From Paracoccus aeridis (GTDB lineage: Bacteria; Pseudomonadota; Alphaproteobacteria; Rhodobacterales; Rhodobacteraceae): DNA of 46,669 nucleotides. Positions 1 through 12,100 of the stretch are shown one piece after another (the stretch's first letter is position 1; each line of letters starts with the position of its first letter). The notes under the pieces are model-generated. The model made no database searches, was not told the DNA's origin, and worked only from the letters and a program-made list of their open reading frames with translations. A program made the translations under genes and the position numbers. The stretch is from positions 1 to 46,669 of the forward strand of contig NZ_SELD02000003.1 of assembly GCF_004923205.2 (NCBI RefSeq). The letters run 5' to 3'.

Positions 1-1373
1 GCGCGACGCCCGGGCCCGAGGCCAGCGCCCCGCGGCCCTCGTCCGCGCCCCCGCCGGCCCGCCGCAGCGCGCCCCCGCCTGCTGCGGAGGTCGCACCGGC
101 ACCCGAAGCGCCCACCTCGCGCCCGGCCCGCAAGCCGTCGGGATCCGCGATGAACCTGCCGCGCGTGCAGACGCTGCGGCTCGCGACGGCGGGCACGATC
201 CCGCATGCCGCCTGGCCGGTGGCGCTGCGGGTCGCCGGTTCCGACGCGCCGCGCTTGGCCGAGGCCCGCCCCTCGCGCAGGCCCGCCGGGGCAGGGGAAA
301 CCCGGACGGATGCGTCGGTGAAGTCGGCGATCGAGGCAGCGGTCGAAGAGGCGGCAGCGCCCGCGCGGAAGTCGTCCGCCAAGTCGGCTTCGGCATCGGC
401 TTCGCCCGAGAAATCGTCCTCCGAGAAGTCTTCTTCCACGAAGTCGTCCTCCGGCAAAGCGTCCGAGAACGCCGCCAAGCCGCCGGCCCGTTCCGCCATC
501 GACGCCGCGGTGGCAGCCGCCGACGATCCGGCGCCAAAAGCCATCGTGGCCAGGTCCGCCTCGGCCGAAGGACGGCCGGCGCACCGGCCTTCCAGGTTGG
601 CGCCTTCCGCCGCCGGCGCATCGGCTGTCGACGTGGCCGTGGCCGCCGCCGTCGCAAGTGCCGGGGCGAGCACCGCTTCGCCGGTGAAGATCGCGGCGCT
701 GAGCTCGCCTTCGCCGCGCGCCCGTCCGAAGGGGTTGGGCCAGTCCGCCACATCCGGCACGGACGAGACGGCCGAGGCGGTCGCGAAGGCGGCCGCCCGC
801 GCACCCGTCGCCACGCCCGACGCGCCGGCGCAGGCGGACACGGCCCCGGCGGCCCCCGCAGCCCCCGCGGCGGCTGCGGCACCGAAGGCGCCCAGCCCGA
901 CCCAGCAGGCGATGGACGAGCAGTTGCAGGCGCAGGCCGAGGCGCGCGCCCGCGCGCAAGCCTCGGCCGACCAGCAGCGCGAGCAGAACGAGCGGGCGGC
1001 GGCAGAGGCCCGCGCCCGCGCGCAGGCGGCGGCCGAGGAGCGGGCGGCGATCGCCTCGACCGGCACCTACAAGCCGCCGGAAGCCGATGCCGAGCCCGAG
1101 GTCGCCACCGCGACCGCCAGGACGCCGCAGTCGAACGCCGTCACCAAGAACGCGACCGTGGGCGGGCTCGACCTCGCCAAGACGCAGGTGATCGGGGTGA
1201 TCGGCGCGGGCAAGGCCAGCCGCGGTCTGATCCGGCTTCGCAGCGGCAAGGTCGTGACGGTGCGCCTGGGCGACCGGATCGACGGCGGCGCCATCAACTC
1301 GATCGGCAAGGGGCGGATCAGCTACGTCAAGGCCGGCCGCCAGTACGACCTGCCGATCCTCGGCGGAAGCTAA
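1..1373 (+). CDS. Ala/Ser/Pro-rich envelope-type protein, C-terminal part
   Basis: The reading frame is open from the first bases of the window, so the true start lies upstream and this is a 3' fragment of about 456 codons. Most of it is low-complexity and probably disordered: Ala/Pro runs, a Ser/Lys block near bases 400-470, and repeated AIEAAV / AIDAAV / AVDVAV phrases. A stretch rich in Ala, Arg, Glu and Gln (about 900-1060) looks like a helix or coiled coil. Only the last 65 or so residues look folded, with a beta-rich pattern around GLIRLRSGKVVTVRLGDRID. That segment recalls the C-terminal domain of PilP-like pilus assembly proteins, but this is a weak resemblance judged by eye. A periplasm-spanning role is inference. 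The real ATG cannot be placed. Confidence 0.6.
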   Translation, partial: ATPGPEASAPRPSSAPPPARRSAPPPAAEVAPAPEAPTSRPARKPSGSAMNLPRVQTLRLATAGTIPHAAWPVALRVAGSDAPRLAEARPSRRPAGAGETRTDASVKSAIEAAVEEAAAPARKSSAKSASASASPEKSSSEKSSSTKSSSGKASENAAKPPARSAIDAAVAAADDPAPKAIVARSASAEGRPAHRPSRLAPSAAGASAVDVAVAAAVASAGASTASPVKIAALSSPSPRARPKGLGQSATSGTDETAEAVAKAAARAPVATPDAPAQADTAPAAPAAPAAAAAPKAPSPTQQAMDEQLQAQAEARARAQASADQQREQNERAAAEARARAQAAAEERAAIASTGTYKPPEADAEPEVATATARTPQSNAVTKNATVGGLDLAKTQVIGVIGAGKASRGLIRLRSGKVVTVRLGDRIDGGAINSIGKGRISYVKAGRQYDLPILGGS

Positions 1374-1391
1374 GGACCGCCGGCGCCTGCC

Positions 1392-2039
1392 TCAGCGGCA
1401 ATAGCTCTGCCGCCGGGTCCACGTGGCAAGCTCGCCGCGGCTTGAACCCGACCGCAGCGACAGCAGGTCGCGCGCGGCACCGCGCCAGCCGCGCCCGGTG
1501 CTGTCCAAAGGCGCGCTGATCGCGCCGTCGCGGGCCACGTTGCGGGCCATGATCCGGACGCCGCACTGCAGGTTGGCGCGCACGTCCAGCAATCCCGCCT
1601 CGCATCCCGCGCCTTGCGCCGCCTTGGCCGACACGCCCAGCAAGCCGACCGCGTCGCCGCGCTTCGACAGCGGGTTCCAGCCGCTTTCCTGTCCCGCGAC
1701 CTTGGACATGAACCCGGCCCAGAAGGCGGCGCGGTCCTGCGGCGACTGCTTCGCGTAGCCCGGGCAGTATTCCAGCACGTCCGCGGGCATCGACGACATC
1801 AGCGTGACGCCTTCGGTTTCCAGCGCCTCCAGCATTGCGGCGGTCCAGTCGTCGGACTGGGCCTGGCCTTCCCACGCCATCGGCAGGGGCTTGCCGCCGG
1901 GCAGGGCCGCGCGCAGGCGGGCGACCGCGCCGGGCTTCGCATCCGGCACCATGGTGGGCGCGCGGACGGCGTCGCGCACTGCCGGGGTTCCGCAGCCCGC
2001 CAGTACCGCCATCATCGCGCCCGCGACGATCATCCGCAT
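1392..2039 (-). CDS. lytic transglycosylase-like lipoprotein
   Basis: This is a 215-residue protein. The N-terminus is a short hydrophobic segment ending in the lipobox LAGC with Cys16, so it is probably an acylated outer-membrane lipoprotein. The motif AGQESGWNP in the middle matches the catalytic Glu region (ES) of the SLT/goose-lysozyme fold, which cleaves peptidoglycan glycan strands. A later GLLGVSA segment matches the GLMQ-type motif in a degenerate form. Start at 2039 was chosen over a longer form because GAGGGGA lies just upstream and the signal peptide then sits at the very N-terminus. It converges with the preceding gene, 18 bases apart. Enzyme activity is inferred from the motif; an inactive or substrate-binding homologue is possible. 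Confidence 0.75.
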   Translation of the reverse strand: MRMIVAGAMMAVLAGCGTPAVRDAVRAPTMVPDAKPGAVARLRAALPGGKPLPMAWEGQAQSDDWTAAMLEALETEGVTLMSSMPADVLEYCPGYAKQSPQDRAAFWAGFMSKVAGQESGWNPLSKRGDAVGLLGVSAKAAQGAGCEAGLLDVRANLQCGVRIMARNVARDGAISAPLDSTGRGWRGAARDLLSLRSGSSRGELATWTRRQSYCR

Positions 2040-2194
2040 CGTTCTGTCCCCTCGTCGTTCTTTTGCCCCTGCATTGCAACGCGCGCCGGCAGGCCGCAAC
2101 CAACGATCCCGCGACCGGAACCTGCGTCCGCCGCGGCGACTTGCCCAAACAGGGGCGGGGCCGTAGAAAACCCCGATTGAAGCCGGAGGCCCAG

Positions 2195-3709
2195 ATGCTC
2201 GACCACCTCACCTATACCGCGCCCGAACCCAAGGTGATCGCCGGGGCCAAGGGCGACTGGGAACTGGTGATCGGGCTCGAGGTCCACGCGCAGGTCGCAT
2301 CGAACGCGAAGCTGTTTTCCGGCGCGTCGACAACCTTCGGGGCCGAGCCGAACTCGAACGTGAGCTTCGTCGATGCGGCGATGCCGGGGATGCTGCCGGT
2401 CATCAACGAATACTGCGTGGCGCAGGCCGTCCGCACCGGGCTGGGGCTGAAGGCCGCGATCAACCTGACGAGCGCGTTCGACCGCAAGAACTACTTCTAC
2501 CCGGACCTGCCGCAGGGCTACCAGATCAGCCAGCTCTACCACCCCATCGTGGGCGAGGGCGAGATCATCGTGGACATGGGCCCCGGCGTAGCGCGGCGGG
2601 TGCGGATCGAGCGGATCCACCTGGAACAGGACGCCGGCAAGTCGATCCACGACATGGACCCTGCGCTGTCCTTCGTGGACCTGAACCGCACCGGCGTCGC
2701 CCTGATGGAAATCGTGAGCCGCCCCGACATCCGCAGCCCCGAGGAGGCGGCGGCCTATGTCGCAAAGCTGCGCCAGATCATGCGCTATTTGGGCACCTGC
2801 GACGGCAACATGCAGAACGGCAACCTGCGCGCCGACGTTAACGTCAGCGTCTGCCGTCCAGGCGACTATGAACGCTATCAGGAAACGCAGGATTTCAGCC
2901 ATCTCGGCACCCGCTGCGAGATCAAGAACATGAACTCGCTGCGCTTCATCCAGGCCGCGATCGACTACGAGGCGCGCCGGCAGATCGCCATTCTCGAGGA
3001 TGGCGGGCAGATCGTGCAGGAAACCCGGCTCTACGATCCCGACCGGGGCGAGACGCGGTCGATGCGCTCCAAGGAAGAAGCGCACGACTACCGCTATTTC
3101 CCCGACCCCGACCTGCTGCCGCTCGAGATCGAGCAGGGGTGGGTGGACGACATCGCCGCGTCCATGCCGGAGCTTCCGGACGAGAAGAAGGCCCGCTTCG
3201 TGCAGGTGCTGGGGCTGTCGGAATACGACGCCGGCGTTCTCACGGCCGAGGTCGAGAGCGCGGACTTCTTCGAGGCGGTGGCGAACGGCCGCGAGGGCAA
3301 GCAGGCCGCGAACTGGGTCATCAACGAACTGTTCGGCCGGCTGAACAAGCAGGGCCTTTCGATCGCCGACAGTCCCGTCAGCGCGGCCCAGCTTGGCGGG
3401 GTGCTGGACCTGATCGGGTCGGGCGAGATTTCCGGCAAGATGGCCAAGGACCTGTTCGAGATCGTCTGGACCGAGGGCGGCGACCCGGCCGAGATCGCGG
3501 CCGCCCGCGGCATGAAGCAGGTGACCGACACCGGCGCCATCGAGGCCGCGGTGGACGAGATCATTGCCGCCAACCCCGCGCAGGTCGAGAAGGCGCGGGC
3601 CAACCCGAAGCTTGCCGGCTGGTTCACGGGGCAGGTGCTGAAGGCCACCGGGGGCAAGGCGAACCCGGCCACGGTCAACGAGCTGGTCGCGAAGAAGCTG
3701 GGGCATTGA
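2195..3709 (+). CDS. gatB: Asp-tRNA(Asn)/Glu-tRNA(Gln) amidotransferase subunit B
   Basis: GatB is the kinase/transferase subunit of the GatCAB complex. It phosphorylates Glu or Asp misacylated on tRNA(Gln) or tRNA(Asn), and the side chain is then amidated with ammonia supplied by GatA. The 504-residue length is normal. Visible signatures are GLEVHAQ near residue 30, the [16 protein letters not shown] block near residue 95 and the RADVNVS segment of the catalytic cradle. The last 150 or so residues form the helical YqeY-like tail that binds tRNA. The start at 2195 follows GGAGG by about seven bases and gives the usual N-terminus; a longer upstream reading frame is not needed. gatA and gatC are not in the window, so the three subunits are unlinked here. 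Confidence 0.97.
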   Translation: MLDHLTYTAPEPKVIAGAKGDWELVIGLEVHAQVASNAKLFSGASTTFGAEPNSNVSFVDAAMPGMLPVINEYCVAQAVRTGLGLKAAINLTSAFDRKNYFYPDLPQGYQISQLYHPIVGEGEIIVDMGPGVARRVRIERIHLEQDAGKSIHDMDPALSFVDLNRTGVALMEIVSRPDIRSPEEAAAYVAKLRQIMRYLGTCDGNMQNGNLRADVNVSVCRPGDYERYQETQDFSHLGTRCEIKNMNSLRFIQAAIDYEARRQIAILEDGGQIVQETRLYDPDRGETRSMRSKEEAHDYRYFPDPDLLPLEIEQGWVDDIAASMPELPDEKKARFVQVLGLSEYDAGVLTAEVESADFFEAVANGREGKQAANWVINELFGRLNKQGLSIADSPVSAAQLGGVLDLIGSGEISGKMAKDLFEIVWTEGGDPAEIAAARGMKQVTDTGAIEAAVDEIIAANPAQVEKARANPKLAGWFTGQVLKATGGKANPATVNELVAKKLGH

Positions 3710-3810
3710 CCGCGGCCCGGGGCTGCCGGGTGCAACGATGAACGGGTCTCGGGCGTTCGGTCGCAATCGACGCCGGTCGCGAAGCCGCCGGTCGTGAACA
3801 GGGGGGCAGC

Positions 3811-4500
3811 ATGCAGAGCTACGAATACACCGTCATCCCGGCCCCAAGCCGCGGTGAAAAGGCCAAGGGCGCGCGCACTGGGGCGGAGCGCTTTTCCTAT
3901 GCGCTGCTGACCGAGATGAACCGGATGGCGGCGAACGGCTGGGAATACGTCCGGGCCGAGACGCTGCCCTGCGAGGAACGCAGCGGCCTGACCAGCCGCA
4001 CGACGGTCTATCACAACGTGCTGGTGTTCCGCCGCGGGCTTCATGGCGACCAGCAGCGTAGCAACCCGGCCGCCCGTCACGATTCGGCGCAGCCCCCGGC
4101 TTCGGTGCCGCGGCAGGCGCAGGAGGTCCGGACGCAGGGGGCTTCGAGCGCCCCACCGCCTTCCGCGACGCCGGTCCCGATGCAGCGGGCGGACACCGCC
4201 GCGCCCGTCCGCCAGCCCGACCCCCCGCCCAGCTGGCCCGACGGGCCTTCCGGCGACGCGACCCCGACCGGCCAGCCGGTCCCCGACCGCACCCATGTCC
4301 CCGAGCGCGTCACTGACTTCGCGAGCGACCGGGCAGCATACCCGCCCGCACTCGACGGAGACGAGCAGAACGACGGTGCAGCGGCCGGCGCCAGCCCGCA
4401 CCGCCCCGCCTTCGGCGAGGCGATGCCGCGCCACGGCGAGCCGGACCTGCCCGCGGACCCGACGGCGCCGCCGACCCGCCTGGGGCCGGCGCAACGCTGA
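3811..4500 (+). CDS. DUF4177 domain protein with disordered tail
   Basis: This is a 229-residue protein in two parts. Residues 1-75 match the small DUF4177 domain: a YEYTVIPAP start, then a conserved helix ending in NGWEYVRAETLPCEE, then VYHNVLVFRR. The rest is Pro, Ala and Asp rich with no predicted fold, a typical disordered C-terminus. No signal peptide or membrane segment is seen, so it is probably cytoplasmic. The function of the family is unknown. A G-rich ribosome site (GGGGGGCAGC) precedes the ATG. It stands alone on the plus strand after gatB. The 234 bases after it, before ftsB, hold no gene that I can support. Confidence 0.75.
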   Translation: MQSYEYTVIPAPSRGEKAKGARTGAERFSYALLTEMNRMAANGWEYVRAETLPCEERSGLTSRTTVYHNVLVFRRGLHGDQQRSNPAARHDSAQPPASVPRQAQEVRTQGASSAPPPSATPVPMQRADTAAPVRQPDPPPSWPDGPSGDATPTGQPVPDRTHVPERVTDFASDRAAYPPALDGDEQNDGAAAGASPHRPAFGEAMPRHGEPDLPADPTAPPTRLGPAQR

Positions 4501-4734
4501 TCGCCGTCCGCACGCGATCACCCCGGACCCTGCGGTCCGCGACTCGTGCGGGAGCCGCGGGTTGCATGTCGGGATCATCGGCTTTTGTGGTCCCGCCCAG
4601 CCCCGTCGGCTTCCTGCTGCAGTCGTCTCAGCCGCCCGGGAACGCAGCGGGCAAGCGCCTGACGAAGCGCGGGGGATTCCCCCGGCCCTGCGCCCGTGGC
4701 ACACTGGATGCCACGCCACCTTGCGGACGCCGCC

Positions 4735-5031
4735 ATGAACCAATCCCGTCTTTCGATCAGCGCGCTGGTTTTCTTTGCGCTGATGGTCCTCGTGGGGCTC
4801 TACTTCGCGATCGCCGCCGTGCAGGGCCCGTCGGGGATCCTGCGGCGGGTGCAGCTTGACGCCGAGACGGCCGATCTGGTGGCCGAGCGCGACCGCCTGC
4901 AGGCCGAGGTGGACCGGATGAAGAACCTGACTCGGCGGCTGTCGAACGAATACCTCGACATGGACCTGCTGGATGAACGCGCCCGCGACGTGCTGGGCTA
5001 CGCCCGACCCGACGAGATCGTGATCCGCTGA
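4735..5031 (+). CDS. ftsB: septum formation initiator FtsB-like
   Basis: This is a 98-residue bitopic protein. Residues 7-28 form one membrane helix (ALVFFALMVLVGLYFAIAA). A heptad-patterned coiled coil follows over about residues 38-70 (TADLVAERDRLQAEVDRM), then the conserved LSNEYLDMDLLDERAR segment. This is the architecture of FtsB/DivIC, which joins FtsL and FtsQ in the divisome. I chose the ATG at 4735 because the upstream GTG at 4696 would add residues before the membrane segment that are not usual in this family. It sits directly before pdhA, an order common in Rhodobacterales, though the pdh promoter candidate suggests separate transcription. Confidence 0.88.
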   Translation: MNQSRLSISALVFFALMVLVGLYFAIAAVQGPSGILRRVQLDAETADLVAERDRLQAEVDRMKNLTRRLSNEYLDMDLLDERARDVLGYARPDEIVIR

Positions 5032-5032
5032 C

Positions 5033-5073
5033 TTGCGGGGCGGAACGGGCTGCGCTAGCGTTGGTTTAACGCT
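5033..5073 (+). promoter_or_regulatory. candidate pdh promoter with inverted repeat
   Basis: A sigma70-like pair is visible: TTGCGG (5033-5038), a 17-base spacer, and TAGCGT (5056-5061). An inverted repeat, AGCGTT-N5-AACGCT (5057-5073), overlaps the -10 and the expected start site. A repressor bound there would block initiation at pdhABC. Both elements are read directly from the sequence; their use is inference. No regulator gene is adjacent. Confidence 0.4.
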
Positions 5074-5100
5074 GAACTATCGCCAGCCGGAGGAGCCCGC

Positions 5101-6129
5101 ATGGCAAGGAAGCCCGCAGCCGCAAGCCAGGCCGACGCCACGTCGCCCGCCCCGACCAACATCCCGCGCGACGAACTGCTGAAGCTGTATCGCGACATGC
5201 TGCTGATCCGCCGGTTCGAGGAAAAGGCGGGGCAGCTGTACGGGATGGGCCTGATCGGCGGGTTCTGTCACCTCTACATCGGCCAGGAAGCGGTCGTCGT
5301 CGGCCTGGAAGCGGCAGCCAAGGAAGGCGACAAGCGCATCACCAGCTACCGCGACCACGGCCACATGCTGGCCGCCGGGATGGAGGCGCGGGGCGTCATG
5401 GCCGAGCTCACCGGCCGCATCGGCGGCTATTCCAAGGGCAAGGGCGGCAGCATGCACATGTTCAGCCGCGAAAAGCATTTCTACGGCGGCCACGGCATCG
5501 TCGGCGCGCAGGTGCCGCTGGGCGCGGGTCTCGCCTTCGCCGACAAGTACCTCGGCAACGACAACGTCACCTTCACCTATTTCGGCGACGGCGCCGCGAA
5601 CCAGGGTCAGGTCTACGAAACCTACAACATGGCCGAGCTGTGGTCGCTGCCGGTCGTCTTCGTAATCGAGAACAACCAGTACGCGATGGGCACCTCGGTC
5701 AAGCGTTCCACCAAATCCACGACTTTCTACGGGCGGGGCGAGGCGTTCGGCATCCCGGGCGAGCAGGTGGACGGCATGGACGTGCTGGCGGTCAAGGCCG
5801 CGGGCGAGAAGGCGGTCGCGCACTGCCGCGCGGGGAACGGCCCCTACATTCTCGAAATGATGACCTACCGCTATCGCGGCCACTCGATGTCGGACCCCGC
5901 CAAGTACCGCACCCGCGAGGAAGTGCAGAAGATGCGCGACGAAAAGGACGCGATCGAGCATGTGCGCCAGATCCTCGTGTCGGGAGGCCATGCGTCGGAC
6001 GACGACCTGAAGGCGATCGACAAGGACATCAAGGACATCGTGAACGACTCGGCCGACTTCGCGCGGGAAAGCCCGGAGCCGCCGCCCGAGGAGCTCTGGA
6101 CCGACATCTACGCCGAAGCGAACGCCTGA
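5101..6129 (+). CDS. pdhA: pyruvate dehydrogenase E1 component, alpha subunit
   Basis: This is the alpha subunit of the thiamine-diphosphate-dependent E1 enzyme, which decarboxylates pyruvate and passes the acetyl group to lipoyl-lysine on E2. At 342 residues it has the usual length. The ThDP motif begins with GDGAANQGQ at residue 162 and ends with the ENNQYAMG region near residue 191. The [11 protein letters not shown] phosphorylation-loop segment is also present. A strong AGGAG site precedes the ATG. The first 20 residues are Ala/Pro-rich and probably flexible. The next gene, the E1 beta subunit, starts 13 bases after the stop, so these genes form one operon. The beta subunit supplies the rest of the active site. 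Confidence 0.97.
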   Translation: MARKPAAASQADATSPAPTNIPRDELLKLYRDMLLIRRFEEKAGQLYGMGLIGGFCHLYIGQEAVVVGLEAAAKEGDKRITSYRDHGHMLAAGMEARGVMAELTGRIGGYSKGKGGSMHMFSREKHFYGGHGIVGAQVPLGAGLAFADKYLGNDNVTFTYFGDGAANQGQVYETYNMAELWSLPVVFVIENNQYAMGTSVKRSTKSTTFYGRGEAFGIPGEQVDGMDVLAVKAAGEKAVAHCRAGNGPYILEMMTYRYRGHSMSDPAKYRTREEVQKMRDEKDAIEHVRQILVSGGHASDDDLKAIDKDIKDIVNDSADFARESPEPPPEELWTDIYAEANA

Positions 6130-6142
6130 GGGGACGACGAAC

Positions 6143-7573
<1,431 letters not shown>

Positions 7574-7586
7574 GGGGGCGCGCGAC

Positions 7587-9047
7587 ATGGCAACCGAGAT
7601 CCTGATGCCCGCCCTGTCCCCCACGATGGAGGAAGGGACGCTCGCCAAGTGGCTCGTCAAGGAAGGCGACGTCGTGAAATCCGGCGACATCCTGGCCGAG
7701 ATCGAGACGGACAAGGCCACGATGGAGTTCGAGGCGGTGGACGAAGGCACCATCGGCAAGATCATGATTGCCGAGGGCACCCAGGGGGTGAAGGTCAACA
7801 CGCCGATCGCCGTGCTGCTGGAGGAAGGCGAGGACGCGTCGGCCGTATCCGCTCCCGCCGCGACGGAAGCGCCCGAGACGAAGGGCGGCGCGGCGAATGG
7901 GGACGACGCGCAAGGGGCCGCTGCGAGGACGGGCGAGGCGCCGCAGGAAGCCAGGGGCTACGGGGGCGCAACCGACGCACCGGCGTCGGCCGACGGCCAG
8001 GCGGATGCGGCCGGGGCGGCGCCGGTCAGGGCGGCTGCGGCTTCGGCCGACAAGCCTGCGCCGAAGGGAAAGGGCGACCGCGTCTTCGCGTCCCCGCTCG
8101 CCCGCCGGATCGCGGCCGAGCGCGGCATCGACCTGTCCGGCATCGCCGGCAGTGGGCCGAAGGGCCGGATCGTCAAGTCCGACGTCGAGGGTGCGGAACC
8201 CGCTGCGGCCCAACCCGCCGCTGGCCAGCCCACCGCTGCGAAAGCCCCCGCCGAGAAGGCCACCGCAGCCGGCGCGCAGCCCGCAGCCGCCGCACCGGCC
8301 GCTGCCGCCGCGCCGAAGGGCATGGGGGCCGAGACCGTCCGCAAGATGCTGGAAGGCCGCGAGATTGAGGAGGTGCAGCTCGACGGTATGCGCCGCACCA
8401 TTGCCGCGCGGCTATCCGAGGCCAAGCAGACCATCCCGCACTTCTACCTGCGCCGGTCGGCCAGGCTGGACGCGCTGATGGCGTTCCGCGCCGACCTGAA
8501 CAAGCAGCTTGCGGGCCGAGACGTGAAGCTGTCGGTCAACGACTTCATTATCAAGGCCTGCGCCGTCGCGCTGCAGCAGGTGCCCGACGCCAACGCCGTC
8601 TGGGCCGGAGACCGGATCTACAAGCTGAAGCCGTCCGACGTGGCGGTCGCGGTCGCGGTCGAGGGCGGGCTGTTCACGCCGGTCCTGAAGGACGCCCACA
8701 CCAAGACTTTGTCGGCGCTGTCGGCCGAGATGAAGGACCTTGCGAACCGCGCGAAGTCGAAAAAGCTTGCGCCGCACGAATACCAGGGCGGCAGCTTCGC
8801 CATCTCGAACCTCGGCATGTTCGGGATCGAGAACTTCGACGCCGTCATCAACCCGCCGCACGGTGCGATCCTCGCGGTCGGCGCGGGCATCCAGACGCCC
8901 GTCGTCGAGGGCGACCAGGTCGTGATCCGCAACGTCATGTCGATGACGCTGTCGGTGGACCACCGCGTCATCGACGGCGCGCTGGGGGCGAAGCTGCTGG
9001 CGCATATCGTCGAGAACCTGGAACACCCGATCTCGATGCTCGCCTGA
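7587..9047 (+). CDS. pdhC: dihydrolipoamide acetyltransferase (pyruvate dehydrogenase E2)
   Basis: E2 is the core of the pyruvate dehydrogenase complex and transfers acetyl groups from lipoyl-lysine to CoA. The 486 residues comprise one lipoyl domain (1-80, lipoyl lysine K43), a long Ala/Pro linker and a peripheral-subunit-binding domain near residues 165-200 ([19 protein letters not shown]). A second Ala-rich linker and the catalytic domain follow. The catalytic HRVIDG motif is at residues 459-464. Only one lipoyl domain is present, compared with up to three in enterobacterial E2, so the domain on E1 beta may compensate. The downstream E3 gene (lpd) is not here: the next gene is on the opposite strand behind a hairpin. 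Confidence 0.97.
   Translation: MATEILMPALSPTMEEGTLAKWLVKEGDVVKSGDILAEIETDKATMEFEAVDEGTIGKIMIAEGTQGVKVNTPIAVLLEEGEDASAVSAPAATEAPETKGGAANGDDAQGAAARTGEAPQEARGYGGATDAPASADGQADAAGAAPVRAAAASADKPAPKGKGDRVFASPLARRIAAERGIDLSGIAGSGPKGRIVKSDVEGAEPAAAQPAAGQPTAAKAPAEKATAAGAQPAAAAPAAAAAPKGMGAETVRKMLEGREIEEVQLDGMRRTIAARLSEAKQTIPHFYLRRSARLDALMAFRADLNKQLAGRDVKLSVNDFIIKACAVALQQVPDANAVWAGDRIYKLKPSDVAVAVAVEGGLFTPVLKDAHTKTLSALSAEMKDLANRAKSKKLAPHEYQGGSFAISNLGMFGIENFDAVINPPHGAILAVGAGIQTPVVEGDQVVIRNVMSMTLSVDHRVIDGALGAKLLAHIVENLEHPISMLA
7614..7760 (+). repeat. 147-bp perfect direct repeat, copy 2 (lipoyl domain of pdhC)
   Basis: This is the second copy of the block at 6170-6316, with no mismatch over 147 bases. Third-codon positions are identical too, so protein-level selection alone does not explain it. 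Confidence 0.9.
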
Positions 9048-9054
9048 CCGGGGC

Positions 9055-9079
9055 GGCCCGCGCACGAACGGCGCGGGCC
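9055..9079. terminator. hairpin between convergent pdhC and RND genes
   Basis: The arms GGCCCGCGC (9055-9063) and GCGCGGGCC (9071-9079) pair perfectly around a seven-base loop. There is no T-run on either side, so it is terminator-like in place and strength only. It could serve both converging units. Confidence 0.45.
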
Positions 9080-9124
9080 TGCCCTGCCATCGTCCAAGGT
9101 CCGGCCGCGGCGCTGTCCTTGCAC

Positions 9125-12100
9125 TTATTCGGCGGGTGCCTTCCGCTCGCTGTTCACCCCGATCAGCTGCCGCAGCACGCGTCCCAGGCGGTCCTGCATG
9201 CCGTCCAGAAGCGAGAACAGCGACGGCACGAACAGCAGCGACAACAGCGTGGACAGCAGCAGCCCGCCGATCACCGCCACGGCCATCGGCGACCGGAACT
9301 CGCTGCCGTCGCCCTGCGACAGGGCCGAGGGCAGCATCCCCGCCGCCATTGCGATCGTAGTCATGATGATCGGGCGCGCGCGCTTGTGGACGGCGTCGAG
9401 GATCGCGTCGCGCTTGGGCACCCCGTCGCTCATCGCCTGCAGCGCGAACTCGACCAGCATGATCGCGTTCTTGGTCACGATCCCCATCAGCATCAGGAAC
9501 CCGATCACCACCGGCATCCCGATGGCGAAGTCGAAGATGTAGAGCGCGAGGATTGCGCCGCCGATCGCCAGCGGCAGCGACAGCAGGATCGAGATGGGCG
9601 TGATGAAGCTGTGGAACAGCAGCACGAGCACGACGTAGACGAGCAGCACCCCCGCAGCCATGGCCAGGGCAAAGGAACTGAACACCTCGGCCATGATCTC
9701 GGCATCGCCCGAGCTCTGGAACTCGGTTCCCGGGGGCAGGTCGAGCGAATCCTGCAGCGCCTGCACCTGAGCGGCCGCCGGCCCCAGGACCGCGCCGTCG
9801 GCAAGGTTGGCCGAGACCGAGGTGCGATAGCGGCGGTCGTAGCGTTCGATCTGCGTGGGACCGGCCGACAACGACACGTCGGCCACGACTGCCAGCGGCA
9901 CCTGGCCCGCGGCGGACGGCACGCGCAGGTTCTGGACCTGCTGCAGGTCGTTCCGCGCGGCCTCGTTCAGGCGCACCACGATCGGGATCTGCTCGTCGCC
10001 CGCGTTGAACTTCGCCAAGTTCGATTCGCTGTCGCCGAGCGTCGCGACCAGCAGCGTCTGGGCAAGGCTGCTGGCCGACACGCCCAGCTGCGCCGCGATC
10101 TCGTCCTTCGGCGTGATCTGGATCTCGGGACGCCGCATCGCGGACGACGACCGGACCCCTTCCAGCGTCGGAAGCTTGCGCATCTCCGCGACCAGCAGGT
10201 CGGCCGCCTCGGCCGCGCCGTCCTCAGTGTCGGCCAGCACGCTGACGCTGAGATCGTTGCCTCCCGCTTCGTTCTGGAAGTTCAGCCGCACGTCGGGCAC
10301 GTCCGAGAGGTCGTGCTTCAGCTGTTCCTCGATCTCGAACTGCGTCCGTTCGCGCGTGTCGCTGCGGCCGTAGTTCACCATCATCCGCGCCTCGGACACG
10401 TTGTCCGGGGAGGCCTGCACGAACACCGTCTGCACCTCGGGCACGTCCGAAATGCGATCGGTCAGGTGGCGGGCGACGGTCTCGGTCTGCTCGATCGTCG
10501 ATCCGGGGGGCAGCTCGACCTGGATCTGGCTGCGGCCCTGGTCGGCGGCGGCCAGGAACTCGGTCGGCAGCAGCGTGGCCGAGAAGATGGAGCCGGCGAA
10601 GATGCCAAGGCCCATCAGCAGCGTGAGGAAGCGGTGCCGCATCGTCCAGCGCAGCGTCCCCATGAGGCCGCGCATCATGGCGCCGTCGCGTTCCTCCTCG
10701 GCGCGGCCGCCGCGGATCAGGTAGGCGGCCATCATCGGCGTGATGATGCGCGCGGTCAGAAGCGAGAACAGCACCGCCACCGCGACCGTCAGCCCGAACT
10801 GGCGGAAGTACTCGCCCGCCACCCCGCTCATGAAGCCGACCGGCGCGAACACCGCCACGATCGAGAAGCTGATCGCGATCACGGTCGTGCCGATCTCGTT
10901 CGCCGCCTCTATCGCGGCCTCGTAGGGCGGCGTGCCCATGTGGATGTGGCGGACGATGTTCTCGATTTCCACGATCGCGTCGTCGACCAGGATCCCGGTG
11001 ACGAGCGTGATCCCCAGCAGGCTGATCCCGTTGAGGGAAAACCCCAGCAGGTCCATGACGAAGAAGGTGGGGATGACCGAAAGCGGAAGGGCGGCGGCGG
11101 CGACCAGCGTGGCGCGCCAGTTGCGAAGGAACAGCAGCACCACGACGATCGCCAGCCCCGCGCCTTCGTACAGCGTGTGCATCGCCGTTTCGTAGCTCTG
11201 TTCGGTGTAGGTGGTGGCGTCGTCGATCAGCGTGATCTGCGCGTTCGGATAGCGCACCGCGATGTCGGCGAGCTTTTCCTTGACGCCGTCGCCCGCCAGC
11301 AGGTCGGACGCGCCGACCGCGCGGAAGACGCCGAAGGCCACGACCGGGCGGCCATTCAGCAGCGCGAAGTTGCGCTGTTCGCTCGCGCCGTCGACCACGG
11401 TGCCGAGCTGGTCCAGTCGAACCGTCCGGCCGCCGCCGATCTCGATCGCCGAGCCGGCAAGCTGGGCCACCGTGTCTGCGGCGCCGAGCGCGCGGATGGA
11501 ATATTCCCGCCCCGACACGTCGCCACGGCCGCCGCCCATGTCGATGTTGCGCGCGCGCAGCTGCTGGGACACGTCGGCGGCGGTCAGGCCAAGCGCCAGC
11601 AGGCGGCTCGGGTCCAGCTCGACGCTGATTTCCCGGTCGGCGCCGCCGATCCGGTTGACCTGTCCGACGCCCGGGACGGTCGAAAGCTCGCGCCCGATCA
11701 CGTCGTCGACAAAGTCGGAAAGTTCGCTCACCGTGCTGGTCTGGTCGCTGACCGCGTAGGTCAGGATCGGCATGCTGGTCACGTCGATGCGCCGGACGAT
11801 CGGTTCCAGGATCGAACCGGGCAGGTCGGACCGCACGCCCGAGATCGCGTCCTTGACGTCGTTGAGCGCGCGGTCGCTGTCGGCTTCCAGCTCGAACTCG
11901 ACCACCATGTTCACCGCGCCGTCCAGCGTGGTGGTGGTGATGTGACGCACGTCCGGGATCGAATAGACCGCGTCCTCGATCGGCCGGGCGACCTGGCTCA
12001 CCAGCTCGCTGGGGCCGGCGCCCTGCTGCGCGACGGTGACGTCGATCAGCGGCAGGTCAACGGTCGGCATCGCGGTGATCGGCAGCCGGTTGAAGCTGAC

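Noticed and set aside
1835..2194. N-terminal extension of GatB by 120 codons
   Set aside because: It would cover the lipoprotein gene start on the other strand, is Arg/Pro-rich, and a GGAGG site precedes the normal GatB start at 2195.
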